This document shows positions 10,141 through 19,589 of a stretch of DNA of 64,000 bases, piece after piece. A program made the translations under genes and the position numbers. The notes beneath the pieces were generated by a model. It was given only the letters and a program-made list of their open reading frames with translations, did not search any database and was not told the origin of the DNA. The DNA comes from AP-15 sp963772965 (GTDB lineage: Bacteria > Pseudomonadota > Alphaproteobacteria > ATCC43930 > CGMCC-115725): contig CAVYZU010000011.1 in the NCBI GenBank assembly GCA_963772965.1, positions 558,001 to 622,000 of the forward strand, in the 5' to 3' direction. Numbering within the stretch: the first letter of the stretch is position 1; each line of letters opens with the position of its first letter.

Positions 10141-10323
10141 TCACGGAGGACAGGGCGCTGCGCTGTCACAGTCGGGCAGCAAATAGTCTCGTAGCCCTTC
10201 GATGATCTCTTCAGGTGCCATATTGCTGGCCCGAGGCAGTACTTCTCCGCTCACCGGGCGAACGCCCGCACTCTCCACGCAACCAGAGAGTAGGACAACG
10301 ACGATCGCCAGTGTTGCCTTCAT
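10141..10323 (-). CDS. Small lipoprotein
   Basis: A 60-aa product from the ATG at 10323: MKATLAIVVVLLSGCVES. This is a lipoprotein signal peptide with lipobox LLSGC; cleavage would leave an acylated Cys18 and a mature peptide of about 43 residues containing two more cysteines near the C-terminus. It is divergent from pepA and convergent with the ArnT-like gene. No family recognised. The upstream ATG at 10416 would bury the signal peptide and is less likely. Confidence 0.6.
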   Translation of the reverse strand: MKATLAIVVVLLSGCVESAGVRPVSGEVLPRASNMAPEEIIEGLRDYLLPDCDSAAPCPP

Positions 10324-10528
10324 GCTCGGCGCGACGCGCCGGGGTGACCCGAACTGACGCGCCGGGGCTCGATGTCTCATCACGGCTGAGGCCGGACCAG
10401 GCGTTGCACGACCCATTCTTGACCACGATTACTGGCGCGAGCGAGCCCGGCCAAATATATCTAACTCTCGAACTCCCGGTGCCGCGGCCGGCTGTTGCGT
10501 TGCCGCAATGATAATTCGAGGTTGCTTG

Positions 10529-12037
10529 ATGAAGATCAGTTTTGCCAAGCCGGACTTGCCCCGCTCCGGTGCTGCGGTGGTCGGAATATGGGAAGATCGG
10601 GTATTGACTCCTTCTGCTCGCCGGCTCGACGAGGCAACGGATGGAGCGATCGCGCGCGCCCTCGCGAGTGCGGTCCGTTTCGATGGCAAGAAGGGCGAGT
10701 TGCTGCCAATCATAGCGCCGGCGAAGCTGGCGCTCAGCCGCATCGTCCTGGCCGGTCTCGGCAAGCCCGATAAAGCGAATTCACGGACCTTTGAGGAGGT
10801 CGGTGGAGCGCTGGTGGCGCATTTGAACAGTGCCGGGGAGAGCGAAGCGACAATCGCTGTCGATGTTGCGGAGGGCGTCCCGGTCACCGCCGGGGATGCG
10901 GCCGCTGCGCTAGCACTGGGAACGCGGCTGCGATCGTATCGCTTCGATCGGTACAAGACAAAGGAGAAGCCCGAGAAAAAGCCGTCCTTGCAGCAGGTGA
11001 CGATTGCCACTGATGCCGCTGAGGCAGCGCAGCTTGCTTACCATCGCCTTGAGGAGACCGCCGAGGCCGTTTGCTTTACGCGCGATCTCGTATCCGAGCC
11101 GGGCAATGTGATTTACCCGGAAACACTGGCCGAGCAGGCCCGCACGCTCGAACAGTTTGGGGTTGAGGTTGAGGTGCTCGACGAAACGGCAATGCGCGAG
11201 CTCGGCATGGGCGCGTTGCTCGGTGTCGCCCAGGGTAGCGCCAAGCCGCCGCGGCTCGTCGTGATGCAATGGCGAGGCGCCGGCATGGCCGACGTGCAGC
11301 CGGGGCCGCTCGCCTTTATCGGCAAGGGTGTCACCTTCGATACCGGCGGCATCTCGATCAAGCCCGCCGCCGGTATGGGCGAGATGAAGTGGGACATGGC
11401 TGGCTCGGCGGTCGTCATCGGCCTGATGCGCCTGTTGGCGGCACGCAAGGCCAAGGTCAACGCCGTCGGTGTTGTCGGCCTTGTCGAGAACATGCCGTCC
11501 GGCACGGCGCAGCGGCCTGGCGATATCGTCACCTCGATGTCGGGGCAAACGATCGAGGTGTTGAATACCGATGCCGAAGGCCGGCTCGTTCTGGCGGATG
11601 CCATGTGGTATTGCCAGGATCGTTTCAAGCCGGGGCTGATGATCGACCTCGCGACCTTGACCGGTGCGATCGTCGTCGCGCTGGGGCATCACAATGCCGG
11701 GCTATTTGCAAATGACGACGAGTTGGCAAGGCGGCTGATCGAGGCGGGCAAGGCGGTCGGGGAAGAGGTTTGGCGTTTGCCGCTCGCTGAAGTGTATGAC
11801 CGCGACATCGACAGCGACGCCGCCGACGTCAAGAATATCGGCGGGGGACGCGCCGCTGGCAGCATTACCGCCGCCCAATTCCTGCAGCGGTTTGTCAACA
11901 AGGTGCCCTGGGCGCATCTCGACATCGCCGGAATGGCCTGGTCGAGCAAGGATGCGCCCACGGTGCCCAAGGGAGCGACCGCGTTTGGTTTGCGACTGCT
12001 CGACCGCTTTGTGGCCCAATATTACGAGAAGGAATAG
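10529..12037 (+). CDS. pepA: Leucyl aminopeptidase (cytosol aminopeptidase)
   Basis: PepA is a two-metal M17 aminopeptidase that trims N-terminal residues from peptides in the cytoplasm; in some bacteria it also binds DNA. The chosen start is ATG at 10529 (MKISFAKPDLP), giving 502 aa; an ATG seven codons earlier is possible. The C-terminal catalytic domain has the metal and active-site motifs GKGVTFDTGGISIKPAAGM and the family signature NTDAEGRLVLADA. holC follows after 6 bases, an arrangement common in proteobacteria. The frame is intact and length is normal. Confidence 0.96.
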   Translation: MKISFAKPDLPRSGAAVVGIWEDRVLTPSARRLDEATDGAIARALASAVRFDGKKGELLPIIAPAKLALSRIVLAGLGKPDKANSRTFEEVGGALVAHLNSAGESEATIAVDVAEGVPVTAGDAAAALALGTRLRSYRFDRYKTKEKPEKKPSLQQVTIATDAAEAAQLAYHRLEETAEAVCFTRDLVSEPGNVIYPETLAEQARTLEQFGVEVEVLDETAMRELGMGALLGVAQGSAKPPRLVVMQWRGAGMADVQPGPLAFIGKGVTFDTGGISIKPAAGMGEMKWDMAGSAVVIGLMRLLAARKAKVNAVGVVGLVENMPSGTAQRPGDIVTSMSGQTIEVLNTDAEGRLVLADAMWYCQDRFKPGLMIDLATLTGAIVVALGHHNAGLFANDDELARRLIEAGKAVGEEVWRLPLAEVYDRDIDSDAADVKNIGGGRAAGSITAAQFLQRFVNKVPWAHLDIAGMAWSSKDAPTVPKGATAFGLRLLDRFVAQYYEKE

Positions 12038-12043
12038 CCGCTG

Positions 12044-12490
12044 TTGGCTGAGGTCGGATTTTACCATCTGTTGTCGACCCCGCTCGAACGGGCATTGCCG
12101 AAATTGCTCGAGCGGGCGCGGGCACAAGGTTATCCGATTGTTGTGCGGGCCGGTTCGGCCGAGCGCGTCGCACAACTCGATTCCGTTCTTTGGACCTATG
12201 AGGAGGCGAGCTTTTTGCCGCACGGCACGGCGCGCGACGGCCACGCCACGGTGCAGCCGATCTGGCTTACCGAGCGCGATCACAACCCAAACGAAGCAAC
12301 CATGATCGTCTTGATCGACGGTCTCGAAGCCGCCGACCTGTCCGCCTTCACGCGCTGCGCCGACATTTTCGACGGCAGTGACGAAAGTGCGGTTGAAGCT
12401 GCACGCGGGCGGTGGCGGCGCGCACGCGAGGCGGGTCACGATTTGACCTATTGGCAGCAGACAGAAACCGGATGGGAGCGCCGCGCCTGA
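12044..12490 (+). CDS. holC: DNA polymerase III chi subunit
   Basis: HolC (chi) joins the clamp loader psi subunit to single-stranded DNA-binding protein. The 148-aa product (EVGFYHLLSTPLERALPKLL near the start) has the expected size and the LDSVLWTYEEASFLPHG region typical of chi. The start is a TTG at 12044, six bases after the pepA stop; no ATG or GTG fits better, so the gene is probably translationally coupled to pepA. Frame intact. Confidence 0.93.
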   Translation: MAEVGFYHLLSTPLERALPKLLERARAQGYPIVVRAGSAERVAQLDSVLWTYEEASFLPHGTARDGHATVQPIWLTERDHNPNEATMIVLIDGLEAADLSAFTRCADIFDGSDESAVEAARGRWRRAREAGHDLTYWQQTETGWERRA

Positions 12491-12570
12491 CCCATCCAGG
12501 TTTGTCGTAATTGCCGCGATGCCGATCGGGCGGTATAACCCCGGCCGCTCGCCGATCGCAGAGGGTGCCG

Positions 12571-12993
12571 ATGGCTACTGAACGGACGTTGTCGATCCTC
12601 AAACCCGACGCCACACGGCGCAACCTGACCGGCGCGATCAACGATCGCTTCGAACGCCGCGGCCTGCGCATCGTCGCCCAGAGGCGGCTTCACCTCAGCA
12701 CGGAACAGGCGGAGCGTTTTTACGCGGTGCACGCTGAGCGGCCATTCTTTCGCAGCCTCGTCGAATTCATGACGTCGGGGCCGGTTGTCGCGCAGGTGCT
12801 GGAAGGACCCGATGCGGTGGCGGTCAACCGCGAAATTATGGGGGCTACCGACCCTGCCAAGGCAGCGCCGGGGACGATCCGCAAGGACTTCGCCGAGTCG
12901 ATCGAGGCGAATTCGGTGCACGGATCCGATTCGACCGAAAATGCGGCGCAGGAGATCGCTTTCTTCTTCTCGGCGATCGAAATCTTTCCCTAG
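12571..12993 (+). CDS. ndk: Nucleoside diphosphate kinase
   Basis: Ndk moves the gamma phosphate of ATP to other NDPs through a phospho-histidine. The 140-aa product from the ATG at 12571 begins MATERTLSILKPDA and holds the active-site segment NSVHGSDSTENAAQEI, with the catalytic His near residue 117. Length is standard for the family. It lies 80 bases downstream of holC, and its TAG stop shares its final G with the GTG start of the following O-antigen-ligase-like gene (TAGTG), suggesting coupling between the two. Confidence 0.97.
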   Translation: MATERTLSILKPDATRRNLTGAINDRFERRGLRIVAQRRLHLSTEQAERFYAVHAERPFFRSLVEFMTSGPVVAQVLEGPDAVAVNREIMGATDPAKAAPGTIRKDFAESIEANSVHGSDSTENAAQEIAFFFSAIEIFP

Positions 12994-14265
12994 TGCAGCT
13001 CGGCGGGCGCTCGGAGGTAAGCGGCGGCGCTCGCGCGCCGCTGCTATCGGGTGCCCCGGCGAAAAAGGTCGCATCGGGATTGCCGGCATCGTTAGAGACC
13101 GGTCTTTACCTCGTCGCGTTCTTGTTCCTGCCGCTGCTGGTCGTGGTGCCGCGCGGTATCGCCGCTCTCGCGACTGTGGCGATGCTGCTCGGCGCGGGAC
13201 TAGTCCTTTCGCCAAACCATCGCCCAGTGTTGAGACAGATTGCGGCGGTTCCGACGGCCCTATTTGCGGTGCTGGTGGTCTGGGGGCTTTTGACGGCGCT
13301 GTGGTCGCCCGATCCGATGCACACGCTGCCGCGAGCCGCCAAGGTCGCGGGCCTCGTTGTCGCCGCTATGGCCATGGCATCGGCCGGCTTGGTGTCGGCC
13401 CCGCGGCGGCTGATGTCATTTCTTCTCGTCGGCTTTGTCGTAGCCATCTTGATGGCCGCGGTCGATCTCGCGCTGGGCGGAGCAATCAGCAAGCCGTTTT
13501 CGGACAGGGTTTATCAGCCCGCTTGGCTCAACCAAGCTTCGGTGGCGTTTGCGATTCTGCTATTGCCCACCAGCGCCGCGTTGATCGAGGCCGGCCACAA
13601 ACTATCCGGGCTGCTGTTTGCAGCCGCCGCGACCGGAGCGGTTTTTGCCCTCGTCGGGACCGCGGCAAAGGTGGCGCTTGCGTGTGGCGTACCCATAGCG
13701 CTGCTTTGCTATTATCAGCGCGCCGTGGTCACTCGCGTCGCGGCCGTCCTCTCGGTTCTCGTCATCGTCGCCGCGCCACTGACATTTGCTCGGATCGATC
13801 ATTGGGCGGGGTTCGTCCACACCGCTGAACTCGGTGAAATTGTCGGCCGGACATAGACTGCTTATTTGGTCTTTTGTCGGCGATCGCATCGCCGAGCACC
13901 CGCTACGCGGCTGGGGGCTCGACTCCTCGCGCTCGATCCCCGGCGGGAGCGATCCGATTCGGATTGACGAGACCTGGCTGCCGTTGCATCCGCATAACGC
14001 TGCTCTCCAGATCTGGCTGGAGCTGGGCGTCCCAGGTGCGGTATTGTTCGGATTGCTGGGCGGCTGGCTTTGGCTTGCGGTCGGCCGCGCCGAATGGCCG
14101 CGGCTCTATGCTGCGGCGGCGTGCGGCAGTCTCGCCACCGCCTTTATTGCGTCTGCCGCCACCTATGGCATTTGGCAGGAGTGGTGGCAGGGCGCCTTGG
14201 CAATCTCATTCTTTATGGTGCTGATTATGGCGCGGGTCGCGACGGCCGGTGTCGAGCGGCGATAA
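12993..14265 (+). CDS. O-antigen ligase/polymerase-like membrane protein (Wzy_C family; frameshifted)
   Basis: This family either ligates undecaprenyl-linked O-antigen to the lipid A core or polymerises repeat units. The first frame (GTG start at 12993) gives many hydrophobic segments up to a TAG at 13856; the second frame continues from 13786-13856 and reads HRLLIWSFVGDRIAEHPLRG and later LPLHPHNAALQIWLELGVPG, which is the Wzy_C core with its conserved Arg and His-Pro-His-Asn motif. The switch is near 13835-13845. The whole span is 1273 bases (3n+1), as for one surplus base. The LLM-class gene overlaps its stop (TAATG). Real inactivation or consensus error cannot be separated here. Confidence 0.75.
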
Positions 14266-15347
14266 TGCGTGTCTTTACAGCTCTGCCGATGCGGCATTGG
14301 CGTGATGCTGCGGCTTTCGCATTGGCTGCCGAAGAAGCCGGGTTCGACGGCTTGATGACGGCCGAGCTTCGTCACGACCCGTTTGCCCCGCTCGCTTTCG
14401 CCGCTCTGGCCACCCGGCATATCGCACTCACGACGTCGGTCGCTGTCGCCTTTCCGCGCAGCCCGACGGTGATCGCGAGCCAAGCCTGGGATCTCCACGC
14501 GAATTCGAAGGGTCGGTTTGTTCTCGGCCTCGGGAGTCAGGTGAAGGGACACAACGAACGTCGTTTTGGTATAGCGTGGAGCCCGCCGGCACCGCGGTTA
14601 CGCGACTACGTGCTTGCCTTGCGCGCGATCTGGCGATGCTGGGAAACCGGCGGACCGCTCAATTATCAGGGATCGAATTATCGGCTGACGCTGATGACTC
14701 CCGACTTTTCCCCGGAGCCGACGGGGCTACCACCGATACCGGTGGCCATTGCCGCGGTTGGCGAGGCGATGTTGCGGGTCGCGGGCGAGGTGTGCGACGG
14801 GGTGCGGCTGCATCCGTTGTGCTCCCGCCGATACCTCGAGGAGGTATGCCTGCCGCAGATTCGCGAGGGGATGCGGCGCGGTGGCCGCAATCGCCGGAGT
14901 TTCGACCTGCATGGCGGCGGCTTTGTTGTCACTGGGGCGGATGAGGCGGCGGTGGCTGCCGGTATGGACGAGGTGCGGCGCCGCGTTGCCTTTTATGGCT
15001 CAACCCGCACCTACCGCCCGATCTTGGCATTGCACAGCCTCGACGAACTCGGGCTCAAGCTGCATCGTCTGTCGGTTGAGCAGCGCTGGGACGAAATGGC
15101 GGCGGAAGTATCCGACGATACCGTTCGGCTGTTTGCCGCCTGCGGCGCCTATCGGGATATTGCGGCAGCGATCGAGGCGCGTTTCGGCGGGCTCGCTGAT
15201 TCGATCGATCTGGACTTCGCTGCCGACGCTCCCGCGGGGCTGCAGCGCGAGCTGCTGAGCGACATTCGACGCATTCCCAGCGAGTTCGAGGGGTTTCTCT
15301 CTGATCAGCCGCCTAATATTGATGGATCAGCAGAACACCGCTGCTGA
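14265..15347 (+). CDS. Luciferase-like (LLM class) flavin/F420-dependent oxidoreductase
   Basis: Predicted cytoplasmic TIM-barrel oxidoreductase using FMN or F420. The ATG at 14265 overlaps the upstream stop (TAATG), giving 360 aa. The sequence has the LLM pattern: AFALAAEEAGFDGLMTAE near the start, LATRHIALTTSVAVAFPRSP, then RFVLGLGSQVKGHNERRFG. It most resembles the subfamily around TIGR03617 by memory of these motifs, whose substrates are mostly unknown. The last 35 bases overlap the convergent SMR gene. The frame is intact. Substrate and cofactor are not decidable. Confidence 0.82.
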   Translation: MRVFTALPMRHWRDAAAFALAAEEAGFDGLMTAELRHDPFAPLAFAALATRHIALTTSVAVAFPRSPTVIASQAWDLHANSKGRFVLGLGSQVKGHNERRFGIAWSPPAPRLRDYVLALRAIWRCWETGGPLNYQGSNYRLTLMTPDFSPEPTGLPPIPVAIAAVGEAMLRVAGEVCDGVRLHPLCSRRYLEEVCLPQIREGMRRGGRNRRSFDLHGGGFVVTGADEAAVAAGMDEVRRRVAFYGSTRTYRPILALHSLDELGLKLHRLSVEQRWDEMAAEVSDDTVRLFAACGAYRDIAAAIEARFGGLADSIDLDFAADAPAGLQRELLSDIRRIPSEFEGFLSDQPPNIDGSAEHRC

Positions 15348-15654
15348 TCAGCGCAGTCCCCACAATTTGGGGCCACCCAAAGGGCTCGCCCCACAGCATG
15401 TGAGCGAGCAGCGCTACGATCGCATAACTCACCGAGACCGAAGGAAACGCGAGCGAAAGCGGGATGCGCTTGAGCGCAACGATATAAGACAGCGCCGCGA
15501 CAAAGTAGATCGCAAGCCCGGCGATGGTCAACGGGTCTAAAAACTGCGCGCTGATGGTTGCAGAACTGTTGGCAGCCGTTTTCAACGTGATTTGGCCGAC
15601 GATTCCGAGCAGGATCGATACCGCGAGGCAGCTATAGTACGCTAACTCAGTCAT
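15313..15654 (-). CDS. Small multidrug resistance / ArnE-like membrane transporter
   Basis: A 113-aa protein with four hydrophobic segments: an N-terminal one, a second around LTIAGLAIYFVAALSYIVAL, a third around FPSVSVSYAIVALLAHMLWG and a C-terminal one. This is the size and shape of the SMR/EmrE family and of ArnE/ArnF-type flippase subunits. SLAFPSVSVSYAIVALL resembles the SMR loop 3 region. It is convergent with, and overlaps by 35 bases, the LLM oxidoreductase gene. With an ArnT-like gene and an O-antigen-ligase-like gene nearby, a lipid-linked sugar flippase role is possible, but drug export is equally open. Confidence 0.72.
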   Translation of the reverse strand: MTELAYYSCLAVSILLGIVGQITLKTAANSSATISAQFLDPLTIAGLAIYFVAALSYIVALKRIPLSLAFPSVSVSYAIVALLAHMLWGEPFGWPQIVGTALISSGVLLIHQY

Positions 15655-15735
15655 TATCTGGATGCCGCGGTGGTGCGCGTTGGAGCGAGTTTAAACTTCC
15701 GACCTCAATACTTTATTACGACTACATTGTTCGAA

Positions 15736-16932
15736 TTATAAGCCGGCCGCTGACATCAACGCCCCGAGAACGCGGTCGGCGGCGAAATACTCGGCGGCAA
15801 GTTCGCGCGCGGCCCGGCTGTGCTGGCAGTAATCCGCGGAAATAGCGTCGATGCCGTTTATCGCCTCCTCCATCGTCTCAAAGTCAAACAAGCCGCGCCC
15901 GACCGGATAGAATTTGCGAAAACCGGTGCTCATCGTGACTACCGGACGCCCAGCGGCTAGATAGCAGACGCTGCGATCGCTGAACCAGCCGCTATTCGGC
16001 CGCACGTAGATGTCTTTCGCGACGGTGAACTCGCCGCGCGAATTGGCGATAAAGTCACGATAGGCGTCAATCCCCGCCGAGATCGGGCCGGGATCGACGA
16101 GGTCCCAGCCGGCTGCGGTCACTTTTTGGCGCACCTCGGCATCCGGCGGATCCATTGCCAGACTGAAGCCAGTCGCCGGCAGCCGCCGCGGAAGTTCAAG
16201 AAAGCGCAGGAAGTTCAGGTGTTTTGACCAGACATAGCTAGCGCCGGCGAACTCGATGTTTTTGCCCTTGTTTTCCCAAGTGGCGATCGTCGAAAAGCTG
16301 GACGTCTCGCGATCCGGTTCAGGCCACAGATCGAGGACGACCGGGGGCCGGGTCGGGCGCCAGTCGAGACCAGAAAGCGGCACCGGGCAGTCGTCCGATC
16401 CCAGATTCTCGCCATAGCTGAAAAAATTGGTGTGGGCGTCGAGATATGCCCGGGCAGCCGGATCGGCCTTCGCATACTTGATCTGTTCGTAGATCGGGTC
16501 GCTGTCGACCATGATCCGCACCGGACAAGCCAGATGCTCATCGCGCAACCGGGTTGCTCCGCAGAGGTTTATCAGGCCGTCCGCCTCGCGATAGAGCCGG
16601 TGCACTTGGTCGCGCGCCAATCCATGCCATTCGTCACGGATTGCGTCCCAATAGGCCCAGCGGTCGCCCAGCCCATGACTCTCCATAGCCCGGCGCAGAA
16701 ACCCGACATTGTATCCACATTCCATCATTACGCTGGCGACGCGCGGATCGTAGGGATTGGCTCCGCCGTCCTCGATATACCAGACCTCATAGCCAAGGCG
16801 TTGAAGCCCAACCAAATAGTGCATCGCTTGCCAAGCAATCCCGGCAAGCGGCATCTGGCCGACGAAATGGAGGAGGATAATTTTGCCGCGCTTGGTCAAA
16901 GGGGTGCATCCGTTGCCGTATCCGCACGGCAC
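15736..16932 (-). CDS. Putative glycosyltransferase (GT-B type)
   Basis: A 398-aa soluble protein. The N-terminus (ILLHFVGQMPLAGIAWQAM then LQRLGYEVWYIEDGG) looks like the Rossmann start of a GT-B glycosyltransferase. The C-terminal half has SDRSVCYLAAGRPVVTMSTG, matching the donor-binding helix region (cluster of Ser/Arg, then GRPVV) of glycosyltransferase group 1-like proteins. No signal peptide. It lies in a stretch rich in envelope-sugar genes but is not co-transcribed with them. The start may be a few codons later than 16932. Donor and acceptor are unknown. Confidence 0.62.
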   Translation of the reverse strand: MPCGYGNGCTPLTKRGKIILLHFVGQMPLAGIAWQAMHYLVGLQRLGYEVWYIEDGGANPYDPRVASVMMECGYNVGFLRRAMESHGLGDRWAYWDAIRDEWHGLARDQVHRLYREADGLINLCGATRLRDEHLACPVRIMVDSDPIYEQIKYAKADPAARAYLDAHTNFFSYGENLGSDDCPVPLSGLDWRPTRPPVVLDLWPEPDRETSSFSTIATWENKGKNIEFAGASYVWSKHLNFLRFLELPRRLPATGFSLAMDPPDAEVRQKVTAAGWDLVDPGPISAGIDAYRDFIANSRGEFTVAKDIYVRPNSGWFSDRSVCYLAAGRPVVTMSTGFRKFYPVGRGLFDFETMEEAINGIDAISADYCQHSRAARELAAEYFAADRVLGALMSAAGL

Positions 16933-17079
16933 AACGGATGGACGCGCGATTAATTTCCCCCGAGCCCCAGGGCTGGCGATGACCGGCCGGCGAATGGGCA
17001 GTGCCGCAAGACCCAGTGCCGCAAGACCCCAAATCGCATGGGGTTGCCGGCCCCGCTGTGGCTATGTTAGGCACAATCG

Positions 17080-17541
17080 ATGATCGACAGTCTTATCGGA
17101 TGGCTGACTGGCGAGCCGGCGGCGGGCGGCGCACCGCAGGACGAACTCAGGGTGGCGCTCGCTGCGCTCCTGGTCGAAGCAGCCCATAGCCACGATCATT
17201 TCGACGAACGGGAACGGGCTGTAGTGGCGCGACTGCTGCAACGCCGGTTCAACTTGTCATCCGCCGATGCGCTGAAATTGCTTGCCGCCGGCGAGCGCGA
17301 AGCCGACCGTTCGGCCGAATTGTTTCATTTCACGCGGATCATAAATCAACGCCTCTCGCCCGAGCAGCGCGTCGAGCTGATCGAGATGTTATGGGAGGTC
17401 GCTTACGCCGACGGAGAGCTTGACGAATATGAGGACAGCCTGCTGCGGCGCATAGGCGGGCTTATATATGTTCCGGACCACGAGCGCGGCGCGGCGCGCC
17501 AGCGGGTCTTGAAGCGACTGGGGATCAGCGAGAGCCTCTGA
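17080..17541 (+). CDS. TerB-family protein
   Basis: A 153-aa, all-helical cytoplasmic protein. It shows the TerB/DjlA-type pattern: ALAALLVEAAHSHDHFDERE in the first repeat and YADGELDEYEDSLLRRIGGL in the second, each with acidic residues that bind a divalent cation in TerB structures. No other ter genes are adjacent. fdxA follows 49 bases downstream on the same strand. The cellular role of stand-alone TerB proteins is poorly known; tellurite resistance should not be assumed. Confidence 0.85.
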   Translation: MIDSLIGWLTGEPAAGGAPQDELRVALAALLVEAAHSHDHFDERERAVVARLLQRRFNLSSADALKLLAAGEREADRSAELFHFTRIINQRLSPEQRVELIEMLWEVAYADGELDEYEDSLLRRIGGLIYVPDHERGAARQRVLKRLGISESL

Positions 17542-17590
17542 TCTCTCGCGAACCCGGCCGCGTCCAAAGCCGAGGGAAGAAGCTCGAACA

Positions 17591-17926
17591 ATGACCTACG
17601 TTGTGACTGAAGCCTGCATTCGATGCAAGTACATGGATTGCGTGGAAGTTTGCCCGGTCGACTGCTTTTACGAAGGCGAGAACATGCTGGTAATCCACCC
17701 CGATGAGTGCATCGATTGCGGGGTGTGCGAGCCGGAATGCCCGGTTGACGCGATCATCCCGGACAGCGAGCAGGAGGCCGACCGCTGGGTCGAGTTGAAC
17801 CGCGAATACGCCGGCTCCTGGCCGAACATCACCCGCAAAAAGCCGGAACCGCCTGATGCCGATGAGTGGAAGGAGGTTTCCGACAAGTACGAAAAGTTCT
17901 TCAGCCCGAAACCCGGCGGGGCCTGA
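17591..17926 (+). CDS. fdxA: 7Fe ferredoxin FdxA
   Basis: Small electron carrier with one [3Fe-4S] and one [4Fe-4S] cluster. The 111-aa product has the cluster ligands in CIRCKYMDCVEVCPVDC near the N-terminus and CIDCGVCEPECP at residues 40-51. The long C-terminal tail (PNITRKKPEPPDADEW) is typical of alphaproteobacterial FdxA. The ATG at 17591 is preceded by a GGGAAGAAG ribosome-binding stretch. carD lies about 210 bases downstream; the intergenic region holds no visible gene and probably the carD promoter. Confidence 0.95.
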   Translation: MTYVVTEACIRCKYMDCVEVCPVDCFYEGENMLVIHPDECIDCGVCEPECPVDAIIPDSEQEADRWVELNREYAGSWPNITRKKPEPPDADEWKEVSDKYEKFFSPKPGGA

Positions 17927-18137
17927 TGATGTGTGATAAAGGTGCGATATGCGCTTAGGGCATGTGTGACCTGCTGGCGATATCCGGGCGTTTCATGATA
18001 TTAGTTTGACAGTGCCTCTGACGCATTCCTTCCCGCCTCATTGCTTTTTGCTCAAGGGGTGGGCAGTCGCTCCCGCTCATGAAGCGCGGGTTGAAAAGTC
18101 CCGGCAACACCACTCGGCACGATAGTGAGAGACGCCT

Positions 18138-18635
18138 ATGACGTCGGAAAAACCCTCATTTGATGTTGGCGACCTGGTCGTCTATCCGACGCATGGCGTA
18201 GGTAAGATTGTCGGCATCGAGACCCAGGAAATCGCGGGTCATACGTTGAGCGTATTTGTGGTGGCATTCGATAAGGACCGGATGACCCTCCGGGTGCCGC
18301 TTTCCAAGGCAATGGGCTCTGGCCTGCGCAAGCTCTCGAGCCGTAAAGAGATGGACGCGGCACTCGCCAAATTACGCGGGCGTTCGCGGGCCAAGCGCAC
18401 GATGTGGAGCCGGCGGGCTCAGGAATATCAGGCCAAAATCGCATCGGGCGATCCGGGCTCGATCGCCGAAGTGGTGCGCGATCTTTATCGCAATGTCGGC
18501 CAGCCGGAGCAGTCGTACAGCGAGCGGCAGATCTATCAAGCCGCGCTAGACCGGTTTGTGCGGGAATTCGCCGCGGTCGAACGCATCGACGAGACGACAG
18601 CAACGCAACGGATCGAGCAATTGCTGACGGCCTGA
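18138..18635 (+). CDS. carD: CarD/CdnL-family transcription factor
   Basis: CarD/CdnL proteins bind the RNA polymerase beta subunit and stabilise open complexes, often at rRNA and growth-linked promoters. The 165-aa product has the RNAP-interacting Tudor-like domain (FDVGDLVVYPTHGVGKIVGI, residues 7-26) and a helical DNA-binding C-terminal domain with MWSRRAQEYQAKI. Length is as usual for alphaproteobacterial CdnL. A GAGAG element 7-12 bases before the ATG can serve as ribosome-binding site. A phosphoesterase gene and rpoH follow on the same strand. Confidence 0.95.
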   Translation: MTSEKPSFDVGDLVVYPTHGVGKIVGIETQEIAGHTLSVFVVAFDKDRMTLRVPLSKAMGSGLRKLSSRKEMDAALAKLRGRSRAKRTMWSRRAQEYQAKIASGDPGSIAEVVRDLYRNVGQPEQSYSERQIYQAALDRFVREFAAVERIDETTATQRIEQLLTA

Positions 18636-18670
18636 ACGGGTCGGCCGCAAAGGCGGCTGGCGGAAGGGGA

Positions 18671-19492
18671 GTGGTTGCGACGCGCTCGGCGCGCAATTTT
18701 GTACGGTTGCGAGGCGCCCGAAGAATATGGGCCATCGCTTGTCCACACGGATCGGCGCAATCGCTGATCGATCTCCACGACCAGATCGGCGAGCGGTTTG
18801 AAGACGGCGATCGGCTTGTTTATCTCGGCAACTACCTGGGCCGCGGAGCCGCAGTACGGGAAACGATCGACGAATTAATCGATTTCCGGCGGCGGGTCCT
18901 GGCGCGGCGCGGCGGTTTTGCTTGCGACACAGTCTTCCTGCGCGGCGCTCAAGAAGAAATGCTGCACAAGCTGCTGCAATTGCAGTTCGCGCCCAACCCC
19001 GCCGAAGTCCTGAACTGGATGGTCAAGGCCGGGATCGAGCCAACGGTCCGCACCTATGGGGGCGATTTGCGGGAGGGCTTAGCCGCAGCCCGCGGCGGCC
19101 CGCGGACCATCACCCGCTGGACGAGCAGTCTGCGCAACGCGATCAACGCCGCCCCCGGTCATACGATGCTGTACTCGGCGCTGCGCCACGCCGCCTTTAC
19201 AGGCGAGGGCGGTGTGTTGTTTGTCCATGCCGCGGTCGACCCGATGCGCCCGCTGGCCGCCCAAGGAGATGCATTCTGGTGGGGCGGCTACGATATTCTC
19301 GAACTCGCTGAGCCGTTCGACAATTTTCGGCGCGTCGTCAGAGGCTTTGAACGCCAGCATAACGGGCTTATTGAGCGTCAATTCTCGGTGTCGCTCGACT
19401 GCGGTGCGGGTCTCGGTGGCCGCTTGCTTGCCGCTTGCTTTGCACCGGACGGCAGCGTTCTCGACCGGCTCGAAAGCTCGGGGCGCCAATAG
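18671..19492 (+). CDS. Metallophosphoesterase (calcineurin-like; serine/threonine phosphatase type)
   Basis: A 273-aa product from a GTG at 18671, chosen because it follows carD and an AGGGGA stretch; spacing to that stretch is tight, so the start is uncertain. The sequence follows the order of PPP-type phosphatases: a degenerate first metal motif (AIACPHGSAQSL where GDIHG is usual), DRLVYLGNYLGRG (GDYVDRG region) and VFLRGAQEEML (GNHE region), then FVHAAVDPMRPL (HAG). Several metal ligands are changed (ACPHGS, GNYLGRG, RGAQEE), so catalytic activity is doubtful. It sits between carD and rpoH in a likely stress-response cluster. Confidence 0.72.
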   Translation: MVATRSARNFVRLRGARRIWAIACPHGSAQSLIDLHDQIGERFEDGDRLVYLGNYLGRGAAVRETIDELIDFRRRVLARRGGFACDTVFLRGAQEEMLHKLLQLQFAPNPAEVLNWMVKAGIEPTVRTYGGDLREGLAAARGGPRTITRWTSSLRNAINAAPGHTMLYSALRHAAFTGEGGVLFVHAAVDPMRPLAAQGDAFWWGGYDILELAEPFDNFRRVVRGFERQHNGLIERQFSVSLDCGAGLGGRLLAACFAPDGSVLDRLESSGRQ

Positions 19493-19589
19493 GAAACGGC
19501 AGCAGGACGGATTGTCGCGTGCCCGGAGAATCCCGGAGCCGAATCGTCATTTAATTTTCGGGAGCTGCACCGGATGCGGAGGGAGCACC

